A stretch of 64,000 nt of DNA from Aphrocallistes beatrix (Eukaryota; Porifera; Hexactinellida; Sceptrulophora; Aphrocallistidae). The position numbers and the translations under genes were made by a program. Positions 47,720 to 60,243 of the stretch are shown here, in pieces. The notes beneath the pieces were generated by a model that searched no databases, was not told the origin of the DNA, and saw nothing but the letters and a program-made list of their open reading frames with translations. The stretch covers positions 496,001 through 560,000 of the forward strand of contig OY725491.1 of NCBI GenBank assembly GCA_963281255.1, given 5' to 3'. How positions within the stretch are numbered: the first letter of the stretch is position 1; each line of letters starts with the position of its first letter.

Positions 47720-49600
47720 CGGCCGTATTCACTAAGAACTTAAGACCGATCTTAAGATCGATCTTAGTGCTTAAGTCTTAAGTTCGATCTTAAGTCGTAT
47801 TCACTAAGAATGGTATTCACTAAGATTTAAGTTCGATCTTAAGACCGAACTTAAGACCGAACTTTAAGCAACCTAGGGAGGTGTCTTAAGTATTGTAATT
47901 GATTCGATTTTCACTAATTACTCCATAAATGTTGTTCAAACTTACTTCTATCGAACATTTAATCTAACTTGATTGATATTAGACTTCAAATAAAATTTAA
48001 ATATTTTAAAAACATTTCTCCTTATTGTGTGTAACATCGCAACATGTATCACATGCTATATTCGTGGCAAATTCTTTTTGGATTTGTATGAATAAACAAA
48101 CATACATTCTTTGATCATATAATCATTCCAATATGCACAATTATAGAGAGAGGCTTTATATATTGATTCACATGACTGATAATAATCACTTTGATCCTAT
48201 TTTCCTATTCACAATGATTTTTTCAGCAGTCTCTGACGTTTCAATCTATAATAGTCCCTCTGCTCTTCATCAACCTGCTGTAATGGAAGTAAGTCTGCAG
48301 CCTTCAAGAGTTTGACCGAATCATCTTGCTCATCAACAGTTCGCCTTCTCTTCCGACTTTTCTTTGATGGCTTACGAGTATATATTGTCGGGATTTCAAC
48401 TTCTGGAGACTCTAAAATTGGAGTATCTTCAAATTCAACAGGACCTGCAGCTGATACTGTTGATGCTATTGGAATTTCATTGTTCTCAGCTGGTGCTTTG
48501 AAAAAGATCAGCAGCACCTGTAATTCCGCTAAAAGCAAGGGTGTTTTGAAACATCTCTGTTACCCGATCTGCAGAGTCAGAAATACTTCTATCTGCTGAT
48601 ATAATTACATGTCCTCGTCTTCTACCTGTCCAGCAGTGTTTGTACCCCACACCAGTCTTTCTGGCTTCCTGTTTTTGTCAGCAGAATTCCTGAGCCTCTC
48701 AAAATCTCACCTGCTGATTCAATTTCATTAATGAGACTTCTCTGGTCCAATTTGCTTTGCATGATTTGTCCATTTGGTCTGGTATTGTTAATGCAAGTAC
48801 TCAGCAGCAATTTATATACACGGGAGGACGCCGACTTACCATAACCACTAATGACACCAATTATTTTCTTAACACCAAATGACGCAGAAATTTTACCGTC
48901 GATAGAGTTCAATCTATTGTACTTCTCATATCCAGTGTTTATACTTTGTTTTAGAGAGGTTTTCATGTTACAATATATAAAGACACGTCGTTTATATGTT
49001 TTGTTTAATATAATATTATGAATCCATGAGGTATAACTTGTGCTCTTTGATAGCTCTTCCTTTGATATTGACTAGTGTAGAATAATTATAGATTACATGC
49101 ATAAAACATTGAATTTTCATAATAGAATTCAAAGTTAAAACAAAGATTTCACCACAGATATGTAAGAGACTCACTAGCAGGCATTTCAGGCGGTACAACT
49201 ACATAGATAGAAGCTATGTCTTACAGGAGTGGGTTAATCAATCTTCTTTGCTCCTAATATTGACATTAATTGCCCCAATTTTGAACAAAAAGAAGAAATA
49301 TAGTTTATTTTCACTAGATCAATAATAAATGACCACTTACCATTACAAATATTATAGTTCAGTTTTGTATTTGATTAGTATAATGCTATATTCTAATCAT
49401 ATTAACCCTAACGTTATTTCTAAGTTCTATCTTAAGATCGATCTTAACTAAGATCGATCTTAAGATCGATCTTAATTCTTAGTGAATAGCTCTAAGTTCG
49501 ATCTTAAGATCGATCTTAACTAAGATCGATCTTAAGACTTAAGATCGATCTTAAGACTTAAGATCGATCTTAGTGCTTAAGATCTTAGTGAATACGGCTG
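47720..49600. mobile_element. Harbinger-like DNA transposon with 3-bp CTG target duplication
   Basis: The left end CGGCCGTATTCACTAAGAAC and the reverse of the right end CAGCCGTATTCACTAAGATC are inverted repeats. CTG flanks both sides (47717-47719 and 49601-49603). The target was single copy in the paralogues, so the boundaries are exact. About 160 bp at each end is packed with palindromes of TTAAGATCGATCTTAA type. The element is 1,881 bp. A 3-bp duplication suits PIF/Harbinger, but no DDE transposase is visible, so the superfamily is a judgement. Confidence 0.75.
48209..48966 (-). pseudogene. Decayed accessory protein of the inserted transposon, possibly Myb/SANT-like
   Basis: The minus strand has a 114-codon frame (48966-48622), then a differently framed stretch, then a 109-codon frame ending at 48209. 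The three can be read as one frameshifted protein. Its C-terminal part has a basic KSRKRRR patch and ends EEQRDYYRLKRQRLLKKSL. That resembles the C-terminal helix of Myb/SANT-like proteins carried by Harbinger elements. The DNA-binding repeat itself is not clear by eye, so the identity is tentative. Confidence 0.35.
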
Positions 49601-52600
49601 CTGATGTCCTGTTTTGATTTGACACTTTCCTTCATTCGGGTGGATTTTTCTCTCACAGAACTTCCCACAACTAGGACACTGAGAAGGACATCCTTCAACA
49701 TCATTCTCAAATTCATTTTTTAAATTCAAGGTCATTTTTTGGAATTCTTTCAACTCTAACTTGAAATTATAAACATTTAGCACTGATTGGAAATGTTCAA
49801 TATATTCATGTATGTTAAATATCATCTCAATATTGCTAAACATTTTAGTATAGAAAAGTTTTTCAAAAATTTCCTCATTCAAGACAGGTTCTGAACGCTT
49901 GCAGGGCAAACGATAAGCATCACACACTTTTACTTCCACTCTATCAACCTCAAATGCGTTATGAAGGAAATGTTTAAATTCCTCTGTAGTTACTGCTGGA
50001 TTTAAGTACTTGTATAAATATTTATTCATAGCTTTGAACGGAATTTCTTTAGTATCAACATAACTAGATCTTCTCTCTCCCATGAATTCAAAATAATTGT
50101 CGGATTCAAACTCCTTACCTATAACCTTGCTTTGAGTATTTAAGTCTGAAAGAAAGACACTTAAAACTTTATTCAAATTTGATATCTCTTTCTTTAATTT
50201 TTTTGTCATATTTTGGGAAATACTTTTGTATAGTTTATCTTCTACTTCTTTCCATTTTTCTCGAAATAGTTCTCGAATAATTTTGTTTCGATTACAAATA
50301 TATTGAACAACAAAATTTTCCGTGTCTGTAACTTCTATCCCAGGCTCTTTCTTAAGCTCTTCAAGTACTCTATCGTAAGCTAGGGAGAGCATACTCTCAT
50401 GGGATAGAGACTCTTTTCTACATGTATCCTCAAAAAGGTTCATCAAATTTTGCTCTTCAAAAGTTTTAAAATCTCTTATTAGTTTTTCGATAAAATTTAA
50501 GGCATATTTATTGGAAATCTCTTTATTTCTTTCTGTCATCCACTCTCGATTCCATTCTCCGCTAACCATTTTATGTTCTTCTATTTTAATCATAAAATAT
50601 TTCAAGTATGCTCTTTTCTCCTCTTCTCTTTCTTCTTTGTTCTTTCTTCTAATGTTGATTTTATTATCCCATTGAAATTTGAATGCATGTGCAAAAACTA
50701 GAGTAGATAATGCATTCTCTGCAGCGATGGACAGACTTGCATGTATGAATCCAATCTCATAGTTGAGTAGTCTTATCCTAAAGCACAATGCATTTACAAG
50801 CTCTTTTACAACAGCAATGGACATTTCTGAAGAATGAAAAGTCAAAGCATCTGCTGATATATCACGAATGAACTTGTCCCATGTACTTACTTCAGGATGT
50901 TCAGGATCCTTCAAATACGATATCAAGATTTTAGCCTGCGTACTTTGGTTGAATTTCCATACAATGTCGGGGAGGTTGTAGTAACCAGAACACAATTGTA
51001 AGAAACTTTCACATTCAATTGGAATCGACTTTAATAGTTTCAATTTTGGTGCTGTACCTAATTTTAAAGAATCAATCTTGTCCATTGTATACAAAGAATT
51101 CTGACACAAGTAACTAAAATTTTTTCCTCCGTTGTATGGTTTCATTTCTTTAATCGGAGGATGGGGACTGGTTAATGTATCAACGAATGGTAGCATCTGA
51201 TCTGAAGAATAATGGGTAAATTTGTCGAAAATATCTTTCTTAAGTGAGTCAATGATATAATCGATGTCAAATTTGTGATTTTGAAACAATTTCATTATTA
51301 TATGCTTTTCTTCAATTATATTGCATTCCATTTTAAAAGAGGAATACAAAACAGAAAATAACTCTTCGCATCCGTGATTTTCTTCGTCAAGCTCGTCTTC
51401 ATTGCCAAACAATTCCTTCCAAATTTCTTCGAAAACATCTTCTACCTCCTTACTACTATACTTAGAATATTTCTCCATGTTTTGAGTGATCGCTAACTGG
51501 AGCTTTTGCATACTTTCAGAGATATTTATTTCAACCATCACTGCTTTAATGTGGAGATTGATATCAGTTTCGTATTTATTCTTTATTACATAGATTAATC
51601 TTTTTAAATTCGATCTTTTTTCATCACATACATGCTTCATTTTTCTTAAAAGATCATCTTTCTGACAAATTTCGGAAAATTCTCTCATGCATGGGTTATA
51701 AAATGTATTGAAAACCTCATCAAATTTTGACATATATTCTGTTAAAAGAATTGCAGGAGGAGTGTATGATTTAATAGAACTAATTTTCTCACAAAGGAAA
51801 GTTGTTTGTTGCGCGAACTCTTTATGATGATCAGAAAAATATGTCTTAATTAGATCTGTAACAATCTCATCAAGTTTGTTATTGGACGCTAATTCTTCAA
51901 AATTTCTGCATTTTACGATATCTTGATACTTTATAATGGTGTCCCAGATAACACCTGCCATCTGTAGCCACTCACTCATGCTGTGGAAAGGAGCTCTGTC
52001 ACCTACTGGCATATGATCTAATTGATTTATAATGGCTAATCTTAGATCAGTGCATTTGTCTGCAAAAGCGATGGTTGGAGAGAGTTTTATGACGTCTGAC
52101 TTATTATGACTTAATTTATTTAATTTTTCTGAATTAAAGGCAAATGGTAAGATAAACATATTTTCTTTGGATATTTGCATTAAATCGGAAATTTTCACTC
52201 CATCAGAATCCATTATAGCAGATGTATTGAGTTTCTCCATGAGGAGATTGATAGCATCGAGGTGTTTGTTAAGATCTGGATCTGCTTGTTGGTTCAGTAC
52301 AAAGAAGATCTTAGGAGTTTTCACTTTATTAACTTTAAGACGATTAAGAGAGTAAGCACATATTTGTAACAGATCTAACATTTCACTTCCAATGTCTCCT
52401 CTAACATTAATTATGACGACTTGGGACACAGCCAAGCAGAATAGAACCATCGTCCTGTCAAAGTGGATCATAGAAGTGTCCTTGGGATTATTTCTCTCAA
52501 TAGCATCCAGTCCCTCTGTGTCGAGGATTAGGAAGGATTGAGAGAGGTTGACAGGTCTATCCAGTTTGGAAAGAGATCCATAGATTCCTCTCGTACACCT

Positions 52601-55235
52601 GCCAGCACTTGTTAGGAAATTACAACCGAAACAATAGTTTAGAAGCGTTGATTTGCCAGAACTCTGAGGACCCAATATACTCACTACAATGGGAGCTGGT
52701 TTTATCCTGATAGATTGTTTTTCATTAATCTGCTTTAGTAAAGTAGCCTGATTTATGTAGTGTTTAGATAAAAGGGCATCTATTTCTTTGCTAAAAAATC
52801 TCAAATTATCACCATCGATCAATTCAAAAGCCCCACCATTCTCAACATAATTGCTGTAGTTTGAGGTAAAGTTAGTTTTATAGCTTTCGTTTACTGGATT
52901 ATTTTCAGCATATTTATAATATAGAAGGGTTTCTCTCCACATTAATTCAATTGTATATTTTGCATTTCTTTGCTCTCCAAATTTAGTTTCTCCATTACCT
53001 CGTTTTAAATTTAAAATTTCTGAAAGATGAAGAAGTTCACGAGATAGCTTCCATAAAATTAATGAAAAAAAGTTGTTTTCTTGAAAAATACAGTAAAATA
53101 AAATGGTCATTTCTCCAATCGAAGTTTTTCTTAGTTTTTCATCAAGTTGGTTACATTTTGAATTGAGTTCATCGATTGTTTTCTGATCTACTTCACGAGA
53201 GGCCTGGTTGAAAGAACGCATGTATTCCACATAATGAAGATAATAATTGAAAATGTTGAAATCAACTTCGTTCAACCCATCTAACTTTTGTGTGATATTT
53301 CCTACAAGTTCTTTGTTTAATTGTAATTCTTTTGCAGCAGAAAACCCAAAGTCATGCAAAATGTCAAGAATAAATTGACTCTGGACAAGTTTAGTAATTT
53401 GCGCTCTTCTACTAAAGATTTCATAACCAATGTTCTTTAAAGAATCTCGCAAAAGTCTAGGATCTTTTTTAGTTAAATCAGGAATGTAGACTATTTTCTG
53501 ATGTGTTCCATTCACGATTTCATCTCGAATATAGATTTCATCACATTCACAATCTCTTAGCAGAATATAGATATATTTAGATGTACACAAGCTTAGTTCC
53601 TTCTCTATTTCAACTCTATTGTTTTTATAATCATCAACACACACATGTATTAGGGCTACATCCAGATGGGAACATATGCCTTGAATTATGTTCAAGTTGG
53701 AATAGTGATGGCAGTCTATGTAGGCCCATTTTGTGGGTTCTGAATTCCGATTTTTTGTTTCTCCGAAAAGATTTCTAGTCAGTTGGATATCAATTGATTG
53801 ATAATGAAATACGCTGGTCTGAGGACTTCCTTTCACAAAGTCTGTTTCGAATATTAAATCTAGAAGTGTGGACTTACCAACAGTATTCCAGCTAGCTCTC
53901 CCTAATCCGAATGAAATCAATCCATTGTACTGTTCCAAACAGTACCACAGCTCTTTACATATCTCGAATTCTACTCTTCTGGATTCAATTTGTGGATGTA
54001 TGAGTTTGGGATAGTAGAGGGACTGGATTACTGAACGAGTAATGCTCTATACATAATCCTCTCAGTACAGGGTCTGATAGTTGGAATATTATATGGAATA
54101 TTTCGTGTGTTGTTAATGGAATATTGCCTGCCTTGGCAATTATGTGAGCAATTTCTTCAAAGGGGAGGTTGCATTTGAGAAGGTAAAATGCAAATGGAAG
54201 TAATTTATTCAAAAGTTTTTCTACTCTCTTCGATTTATTCCGAGTTTTAACGCTATTAATGACATCATCAAATGGGCGAGTAGCAATTGTTCTATAATCA
54301 TCCAAAGAGAACATGGTATTTTCAAACGCATTAGAGATTTTGTTTATTTGATTCTCTTGATGATCTTTAAAATATTTATCTTCAACAGGGTGCATGAAGT
54401 ATTGGTGGAAATAGTTCCTTATCACTGACTCGACTTTATTCAACTTAGGACTCAGTGTTTCAATGTTGTCCTTGTTAGATTGTTTGATCAATAAAATATC
54501 TTCAATGTCCAAATCTTGCTCTACCTTTAAGCAGCCTTGTGTTTCAGTATATCTGGTAAGGTATTGCCTTACTGTTTGATATTCAGTATTTTTTGCGTTT
54601 TGCATACAAAACAGTTGATCTTGTAGTTTCAGATCCCCTCGTTTGAGTTTATTTCGCAATGAAGACATTGATATACCCCCACATAGGCCGTCTAAGATCT
54701 GGAAAACTTTATTTCCTTCTTCTCCGGAAAACGTAGCAAATGTAGATTCAATGTATTCTCTTATTTTTGTAGGTGGTATTTTTGTAATCTCAGAAATTTC
54801 ATCGGCAGAATTACCTTTCTCGTACTTTTCTCTAATAAGTTCCTTTTGAATATTGGTTAATGGTTGCCTCTCAAAATATTTCAAAACCAAACGTTGATCA
54901 ATATCAGTTAACAATGCAATATCTTCAGGATCATTCACACCTGGATTCTCCGCTAAACAAATTTTGATTTTTTCCATATCTTCATTAGTTAATTGTTGTT
55001 CTTTTGGAAATTTCAAGATTTCTAATGCTTTGTTAGCTAGATCTTCCGAAATGTTTAACCTAATTCCCAATATTTTGGGCTTCCCTAGAAAGTTTGTGCC
55101 ATTCGCAAGCATAAATTCAACCTGTTCTTGATTTAATCCCAGATTTTAAAAGGCAGAGTGTAGGTTTAACCCATCTGTGCATTCAATAGAAGTTGTTCCA
55201 TCTACATCATCAAGATCAATTTCTTCTTTTTCCAT

Positions 55236-55993
55236 GGCTACATATATTTTAAAACGCTAAAATCAACCATAACCTTCTGTACATAAGGCCTGCCATCTAA
55301 ATCTCAAAAATGGACCAGAGATACAGTCGAAGATGGTAGAACGAATACATGAGCTGCCTAAAATCATTAACGACGCAGAATAGAGCTTAGGAATTTATTA
55401 CCATCATATATAAATATGGTGTCAAGTACCCATTGATAAAATTTTAATTAGTCATCACATTATTGCGCAATAGGTTATATTTCTGACAAATTTAGTGATT
55501 TTCAGAGGCCGTTAAGGGCACTTCTAAGTGTTTTTATCATATTATTTTTCGGCTAGAACTGAGTTGTAAATGGGTTGATGCGAAAATTGTGTGTTTTTAT
55601 GGAATATTGCTACATTCTGGCGTTGCTATGGAAACGCATTTTGCTCAGTTGTGCTCATACTTGAAATCTGCGATTCAAATTTGATCCTATTTGATAGAAG
55701 CCAATATACTACTTCCTATCAAGCCATAATATAATTTCCACGTCTAATTCTGCGTCGATAATGATTTTAGTCAGATCATGTAGTAGGAACGTCGTTAATC
55801 CAAATTTGTGTGCATGCAATAGTCTAAATTTCGCATGTTTTTGTTAGTCCAAATTTCAAAATTGGCATTAGTCCAATTTCTTTCGATGTTGTTGTTAGTC
55901 CAAAATTGGTGTGAATGTTGCATTTTATGGGGTGCCTGGTGTGCACCCGTATACATCAGGCACGTCCATAAACTGCAACATTAATTTAATATA
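55236..55993. repeat. Upstream region of F: R2 copy and left arm of a large inverted repeat
   Basis: Bases 55287-55370 (AGGCCTGCCATCTAAATCTC onward) and 55797-55910 (repeated TTAGTCCAAATTT units) recur in reverse orientation at 58890-58960 and 58795-58875. In between, 55361-55650 matches the repeat upstream of copy D. Confidence 0.6.
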
Positions 55994-56968
55994 CAGTCTG
56001 TCTCATAATTATTGATCACTCAATATTTTAACATTACTTCACCAATACACATTTAAATCCTAGGAAACTTCAATATGATAGAGACTAAATAAAGTTTATT
56101 ATTAATTTATTTCATAGCCTTTGTTCTCTTTAACCAAATCACATCTTTTTTTCATCGAACCCCAGTATCCTTTCAAAAAATCAGAATCAATAGTATCCCA
56201 AATATCGATCAAGTACGAAATGAGTTCCTTTTTAGTACTGGGACGCCTTCTATCCAGCCTATGCTTGATAACAGAAAACAGATTCTCGATTGGGTTAATG
56301 TCTGGACTCTGGCTAGGCCATTCGAATATGTTTTTCTTCACATTTTTCTCCATCCATTCAACTGTGATCTGTGAACAGTACCCTTTGACACTTCAACCCC
56401 TTTCCCCCGAATTTTAGAGGTAATATCTCTTACAGCGAGAGTGTCATCGTGTCTGATATGTTGGGCGACTGTGTAATTAATAGATTTACGAAGTGTAAGA
56501 GGTCTACCACCGCCTTTTCGGTGTTCAAAATCCTATTTGTTCTTGATTCTCCGAATTACCCGGCGTACAGTGGCTATCCCGACCTTTTTTGCAAATTTGC
56601 TTTATCGAATTGCTTTATCGAAATTTTGCAAATTTGCTTTATCGAATGATTCCGAGACTTCAACAGAGTTTGTATTTCATAACTTTTACTAGTTTGGGAC
56701 ATCTTCACAAAATAAATGCTACTAACAGATGAAAAAGGAATTGAAAACCTAAATTAACCCAAAATGCTCAAAATTCCTTGGATAAACGATAAATAAAATC
56801 CTGAATTAGCACAAAAAATTCAAAATGTTACTATACAACGCAAAAAGTTACATTACTCAAACACAATGCTTCTACTATCAACTTAAATCCGCTATAAAAG
56901 TATTATTGAGCGAGATAAAATAGTTCAATAGTAATTGAAAATGTGATCAATAATTATGAGACAGACTG
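55994..56968. mobile_element. Tc1/mariner element, internally deleted
   Basis: The inverted ends CAGTCTGTCTCATAATTATT (left) and its mirror (right) are flanked by TA at 55992-55993 and 56969-56970. It is 975 bp, shorter than a full Tc1 element (about 1.6 kb). The transposase remnant on the minus strand explains the family. Confidence 0.88.
56102..56700 (-). pseudogene. Tc1-like transposase remnant
   Basis: Read on the minus strand, the upstream part contains helix-turn-helix-like pieces (SIKQICKI, then KVATVRRVIRRIKN-like, then SKGTVHRS). The last 83 codons contain WPSQSPDINPIENLFSVIKH, the conserved Tc1 block with the final catalytic acidic residue. The middle of the DDE domain, with the first two catalytic Asp residues, is missing between VHRS and VEWMEKN, and there are frameshifts. 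It ends at 56102 (KGYEIN). It is not functional. Confidence 0.8.
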
Positions 56969-56970
56969 TA

Positions 56971-57369
56971 TGTACAATTGTACATCGCAAATGTGCTGAA
57001 TGTATCTAACGTTGTTTAAATGGTATTTTTTGGAGAAAAGAAATCAAAGTATAAAATAGTGGTAATGTATTTAGGAATTGAAAATAAATCAAGTAATGAA
57101 ATTATGCTTTAAAAATATCAGGCTAAAGTTGAGACAATATTTGATGTTGTCTAGCCAAGGAAAATTTGGAACGTGTCCACGATTGGATTTCTGCATGTTG
57201 GACAACATGTACTATAACATGAACTATAAATTATATCCCAAAGCTTTTCTTTACAAACTTCAATATACTCCTTGTTGACCCATGGCCTACTTAATATACG
57301 GCTATATATGTCACCGAGAAGGCCATAAAACGAAGAGGCCAGTATTAACCACAGTCAAAATTTAATTAG
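56971..57369. other. Stretch without recognised gene
   Basis: It lies near the centre of the large inverted repeat spanning 55287-58960. No supported coding frame. Confidence 0.4.
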
Positions 57370-57660
57370 ACCGATAAATCAAAACCCGCTTCCGATAGAC
57401 ATTTCAAATGTATTATTTCCATATACAAACATTATATCAGAGTATTCAATTCCGCAGTCAAAAATTTGATATGTCATCATGTGATTCCGCAATAGGCTCT
57501 TTTTCAGAGCGGAAAATGTTGCTGTTCTAATTAATATTAAACATCGTTATCTGCATTTCTAATGCTTGATTTTTGATAGAACAACAATAAGAAGACCTCA
57601 AACCAAAAAATCTGAAAATTTTAGTTGGAATGTCTATGCATTCCTCAGTTGCTATAGAAA
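57370..57660 (+). repeat. Interspersed repeat family R2, diverged copy
   Basis: It shares ATTCCGCAATAGG-like, TCAGAG and ATGCATTCCTCAGTTGCTAT blocks with 55361-55650 and 38290-38590. Confidence 0.45.
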
Positions 57661-57734
57661 CAAATAAACCCCCAACAGACGGGATAGAAGTGTGCTTCCA
57701 AATCTCATAAGTCACCTTAAGTCACCTTTATTAT

Positions 57735-58080
57735 ACTTAAATGATCAATTCCAGTCCATGTCGTTAAAAGTTATTTTATGATCGAATTGATTGATCGTAG
57801 CATATAACACACTTTAATTGTTGTTAACAATCAAATTATAGACTCAAAATAGCAGTATTCAATCATTTATATGAAATAGAATCGTGTGAATGGCATTATA
57901 AAAGGTTGATAATTGATTGGTTGTCACATGAACCAATGAATTTCAATCACAAATAGTTCTTTTGATTGTATGCATAAGTCACTACTATTTTATTAATATT
58001 TGATTGGCCAGCACATTTTGTCACCTATCTCGGCGAGGTGTGAACACCGAGGTGCACATCTCCATATCACTTTGCACCTC
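57735..58080 (+). repeat. Interspersed repeat family R1
   Basis: It matches 25690-26040 closely: CATGTCGTTAA, TTCAATCATTTATATGAAAT, CATGAACCAATGAATTTCAA, and TCTCGGCGAGGTGTGAA. Confidence 0.65.
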
Positions 58081-58236
58081 CTGTAAATATTTCAAGACGA
58101 TATCTCTTAAACTCCGATCAGGACACGAATTTCGGACGGCCGGCCGGAACATCCTCATTTTAGGACTGTGCATCCTATACTATTAGTTATAGTAGCTATG
58201 CTACTATACTAATACTATAGGAAGCACACTAAAATT

Positions 58237-58558
58237 TGTATGTTTAAGCCATAACTCGAAAAGTATAGCTCGTAGATACTAAGAAATTATACCATTTAAT
58301 CCATAAGCTATTACTTCCTATATAAGAATAATATTCACATGTTTATTTTCAATATTTTCTGAGTTATCTAGGATTTTATCACGATCTATAAAGAAGTAAT
58401 GAAATGTGACAAAATTCCAGTTAACTCAGAACATATTAAAAATAAACATGTGAATAGTATTATTCTTATACGTCTAGGAAGTAATAGCTTACGGATTAAA
58501 TGGTGTAATTTTTTAGTATCTACGAGCTATACTTTTCAAGTTATGGCTTAAACATGTA
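58237..58558. repeat. Giant hairpin, about 135-bp arms
   Basis: Bases 58237-58369 (beginning GTATGTTTAAGCCATAACTC) pair with 58421-58558 around a loop of about 51 nt, with few mismatches. There is no coding frame. It is probably a fold-back miniature element or an inverted duplication. Confidence 0.75.
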
Positions 58559-58794
58559 TTTTTTTGTTTCCATAGCAACTGAGGAATGCATAAACATTTC
58601 AACTAAAATTTTCAGATTTAAGCGTTGAGTAGTAAATAGATAACTTCGGCATTATTAGTAAACATTTATATTTGAACACCATGTGCTAATTACGAAAGCG
58701 ACAACTTGTATACAATAAAACCACATTGGGATATATCAATAGATTATTAATAACTATTTGTGAATAGTAGGATTTTTGAAAGAATTTAAAAATT

Positions 58795-58960
58795 TGGACT
58801 AACAACAACATCTAAAGAAATTTGGACTAACGAAAACATGCGAAATTTGGACTATTGCATACACACAAATTTGGAAATGTATGCGCCTCATGTAGTAGTT
58901 CAACCATCTTCGACCGCATCCCCGGGTCCATTTTTCAGATTTAGATGGCAGGCCTTATAT
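58795..58960 (-). repeat. Right arm of the large inverted repeat (partner 55287-55910)
   Basis: The reverse complement contains CAATAGTCCAAATTTCGCAT, further TTAGTCCAAATTT units, and then AGATGGTTGAACTACTACAT. The order and orientation mirror the region upstream of copy F. Confidence 0.6.
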
Positions 58961-59107
58961 ACAGAGGGCTATGAAACAACCAAGATGTTTTAGTTGTTAT
59001 AGAAATGTATATTATGGAATAGGTTGTTAGTATACAGAAGTAATAGCGAAATATGTACAATAAAACAAAAAATTACGAGTTTTTCATCAAAGCATGAAAT
59101 TTGGTAT

Positions 59108-59645
59108 AATACAAACGCGCTCCGCTTGCTTGTGATACGCGGCTGGCGGATATTTTGTGTCCGCTGGAAACGCCCTTCGGGCGCCTGTGGTTACATTGAT
59201 CAATTATAAGGCAGATAACATTTCTAAATACGTCTGCTCTACTGTTATAATTCGCACGAAAAATCACTTTTGATGAGTAATGGTGACGTCATAACAGAGT
59301 GATGAATCGTCATTTTTTGATGAAGGTTGATTAATATTTGAGATATATCAATATACAGATTCTATTAAAATTTCAAACTTAACTGTAGAATGCCCAGCAT
59401 TTATATGGCTTGCATGGCGACTCTGCGGACATGAAGTGTCCGCAAGCCGTGCAGCGCAAGCAAGTGAAGCGCGCTTGTATGATATAACTATCATCAAAAA
59501 ATGATGATTCATTACTCAGCAAAAACTGAAAAAATGTGTTTTTTCGAGTGATATCGATTATTAACAGTAAAACATACCTGTTTAGAAATATTATCTACCA
59601 TATAATTAATCCATGTGAGCGTAGGCGCCCTTTGGGTGCCTACGA
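59108..59645. mobile_element. Fold-back element copy 3 with two hairpin modules
   Basis: The left module (CGCTCCGCTTGCTTGTGATA onward) is at about 59108-59190. The left arm contains CATTGATCAATTATAAGG and GGTGACGTCATAAC. A second, reversed module (GCGGACATGAAGTGTCCGC to AAGCGCGCTTGTA) is inserted at about 59415-59480. The right arm contains TCGAGTGATATCGATTAT and ends at about 59645 in GGCGCCCTTTGGGTGCC. An independent insertion of the module inside the element shows the two can move separately. Confidence 0.6.
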
Positions 59646-60243
59646 CTGTTGTGGAAATTGTGGATCAATAAGCAGATTATTATTTGACATTGCTTGGATC
59701 ACCAATATTAGACAAACGATCATATGATGAGAAAAACAATATTGTTAACATCAATTCAAATTCCAATCTCCAGATTTGGTTGCTAGGAAACCAGACAAAA
59801 ACTTTCTCAAAAATTATGGCAAATATGTATATCCATCCCTGAAACTTCAATGCTAAACACGAATCTGATAATTAAAAATAGATTTGTAAGTATTTGGAAA
59901 GAAAAAACTTTGATTTACAGACCGGCGATACTATTAACAGCTAAAAGTATAAAATGTTCTCAATGCTGATCAAGATATTTCTGACGATGATTCCATAACT
60001 AAAATGTTGCCAACGGTCCAAAATTATACAAAATTTCATGCTTTTATGAAAAACCCCACAATTGTTCAAATATCAACTCCACTATAAATAAATATAAATA
60101 TCTTTAGCATATGCGTTTCACCAACGTTGAAATACATTTCGCTTGCAATCAAGTTAACTATACGTATATACAATAGTTTTTAATGCGTTTCAATTGAATG
60201 AACGTTCTGCAGAGGCTGAACTAACCGAATAGTGATTTATACA
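59646..60243. other. Intergenic stretch, nothing recognised
   Basis: AT-rich sequence without a supported feature. Confidence 0.4.

Larger units (their letters stand above)
46592..55235 (-). pseudogene. Copy F: VLIG-VWA giant GTPase split by a 1.9-kb transposon
   Basis: An ATG at 55235-55233 is in frame with the family N-terminus, but a TAA at codon 30 precedes NLGLNQEQVEF. Near 54025 a 2-nt loss (CTCTTTACTAT in paralogues, CTCTACTAT here) shifts the frame after NPVPL. The next frame (53938-49577, 1,453 codons) carries P-loop 1, the full VLIG core (P-loop near 52650) and the Cys/His cluster. Inside that cluster, after GHQ, the gene is interrupted by the element at 47720-49600. Removing the element and one CAG duplicate restores GHQ-ISSMGGKVW in frame. 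The rest (47707-46592) is an intact VWA domain with DGTGS and the CCCC loop. Three independent lesions make F a pseudogene, though the large pieces suggest recent loss. Confidence 0.88.

Noticed and set aside
56121..56649. Plus-strand open frames inside the Tc1 element
   Set aside because: They are antisense to the transposase remnant.
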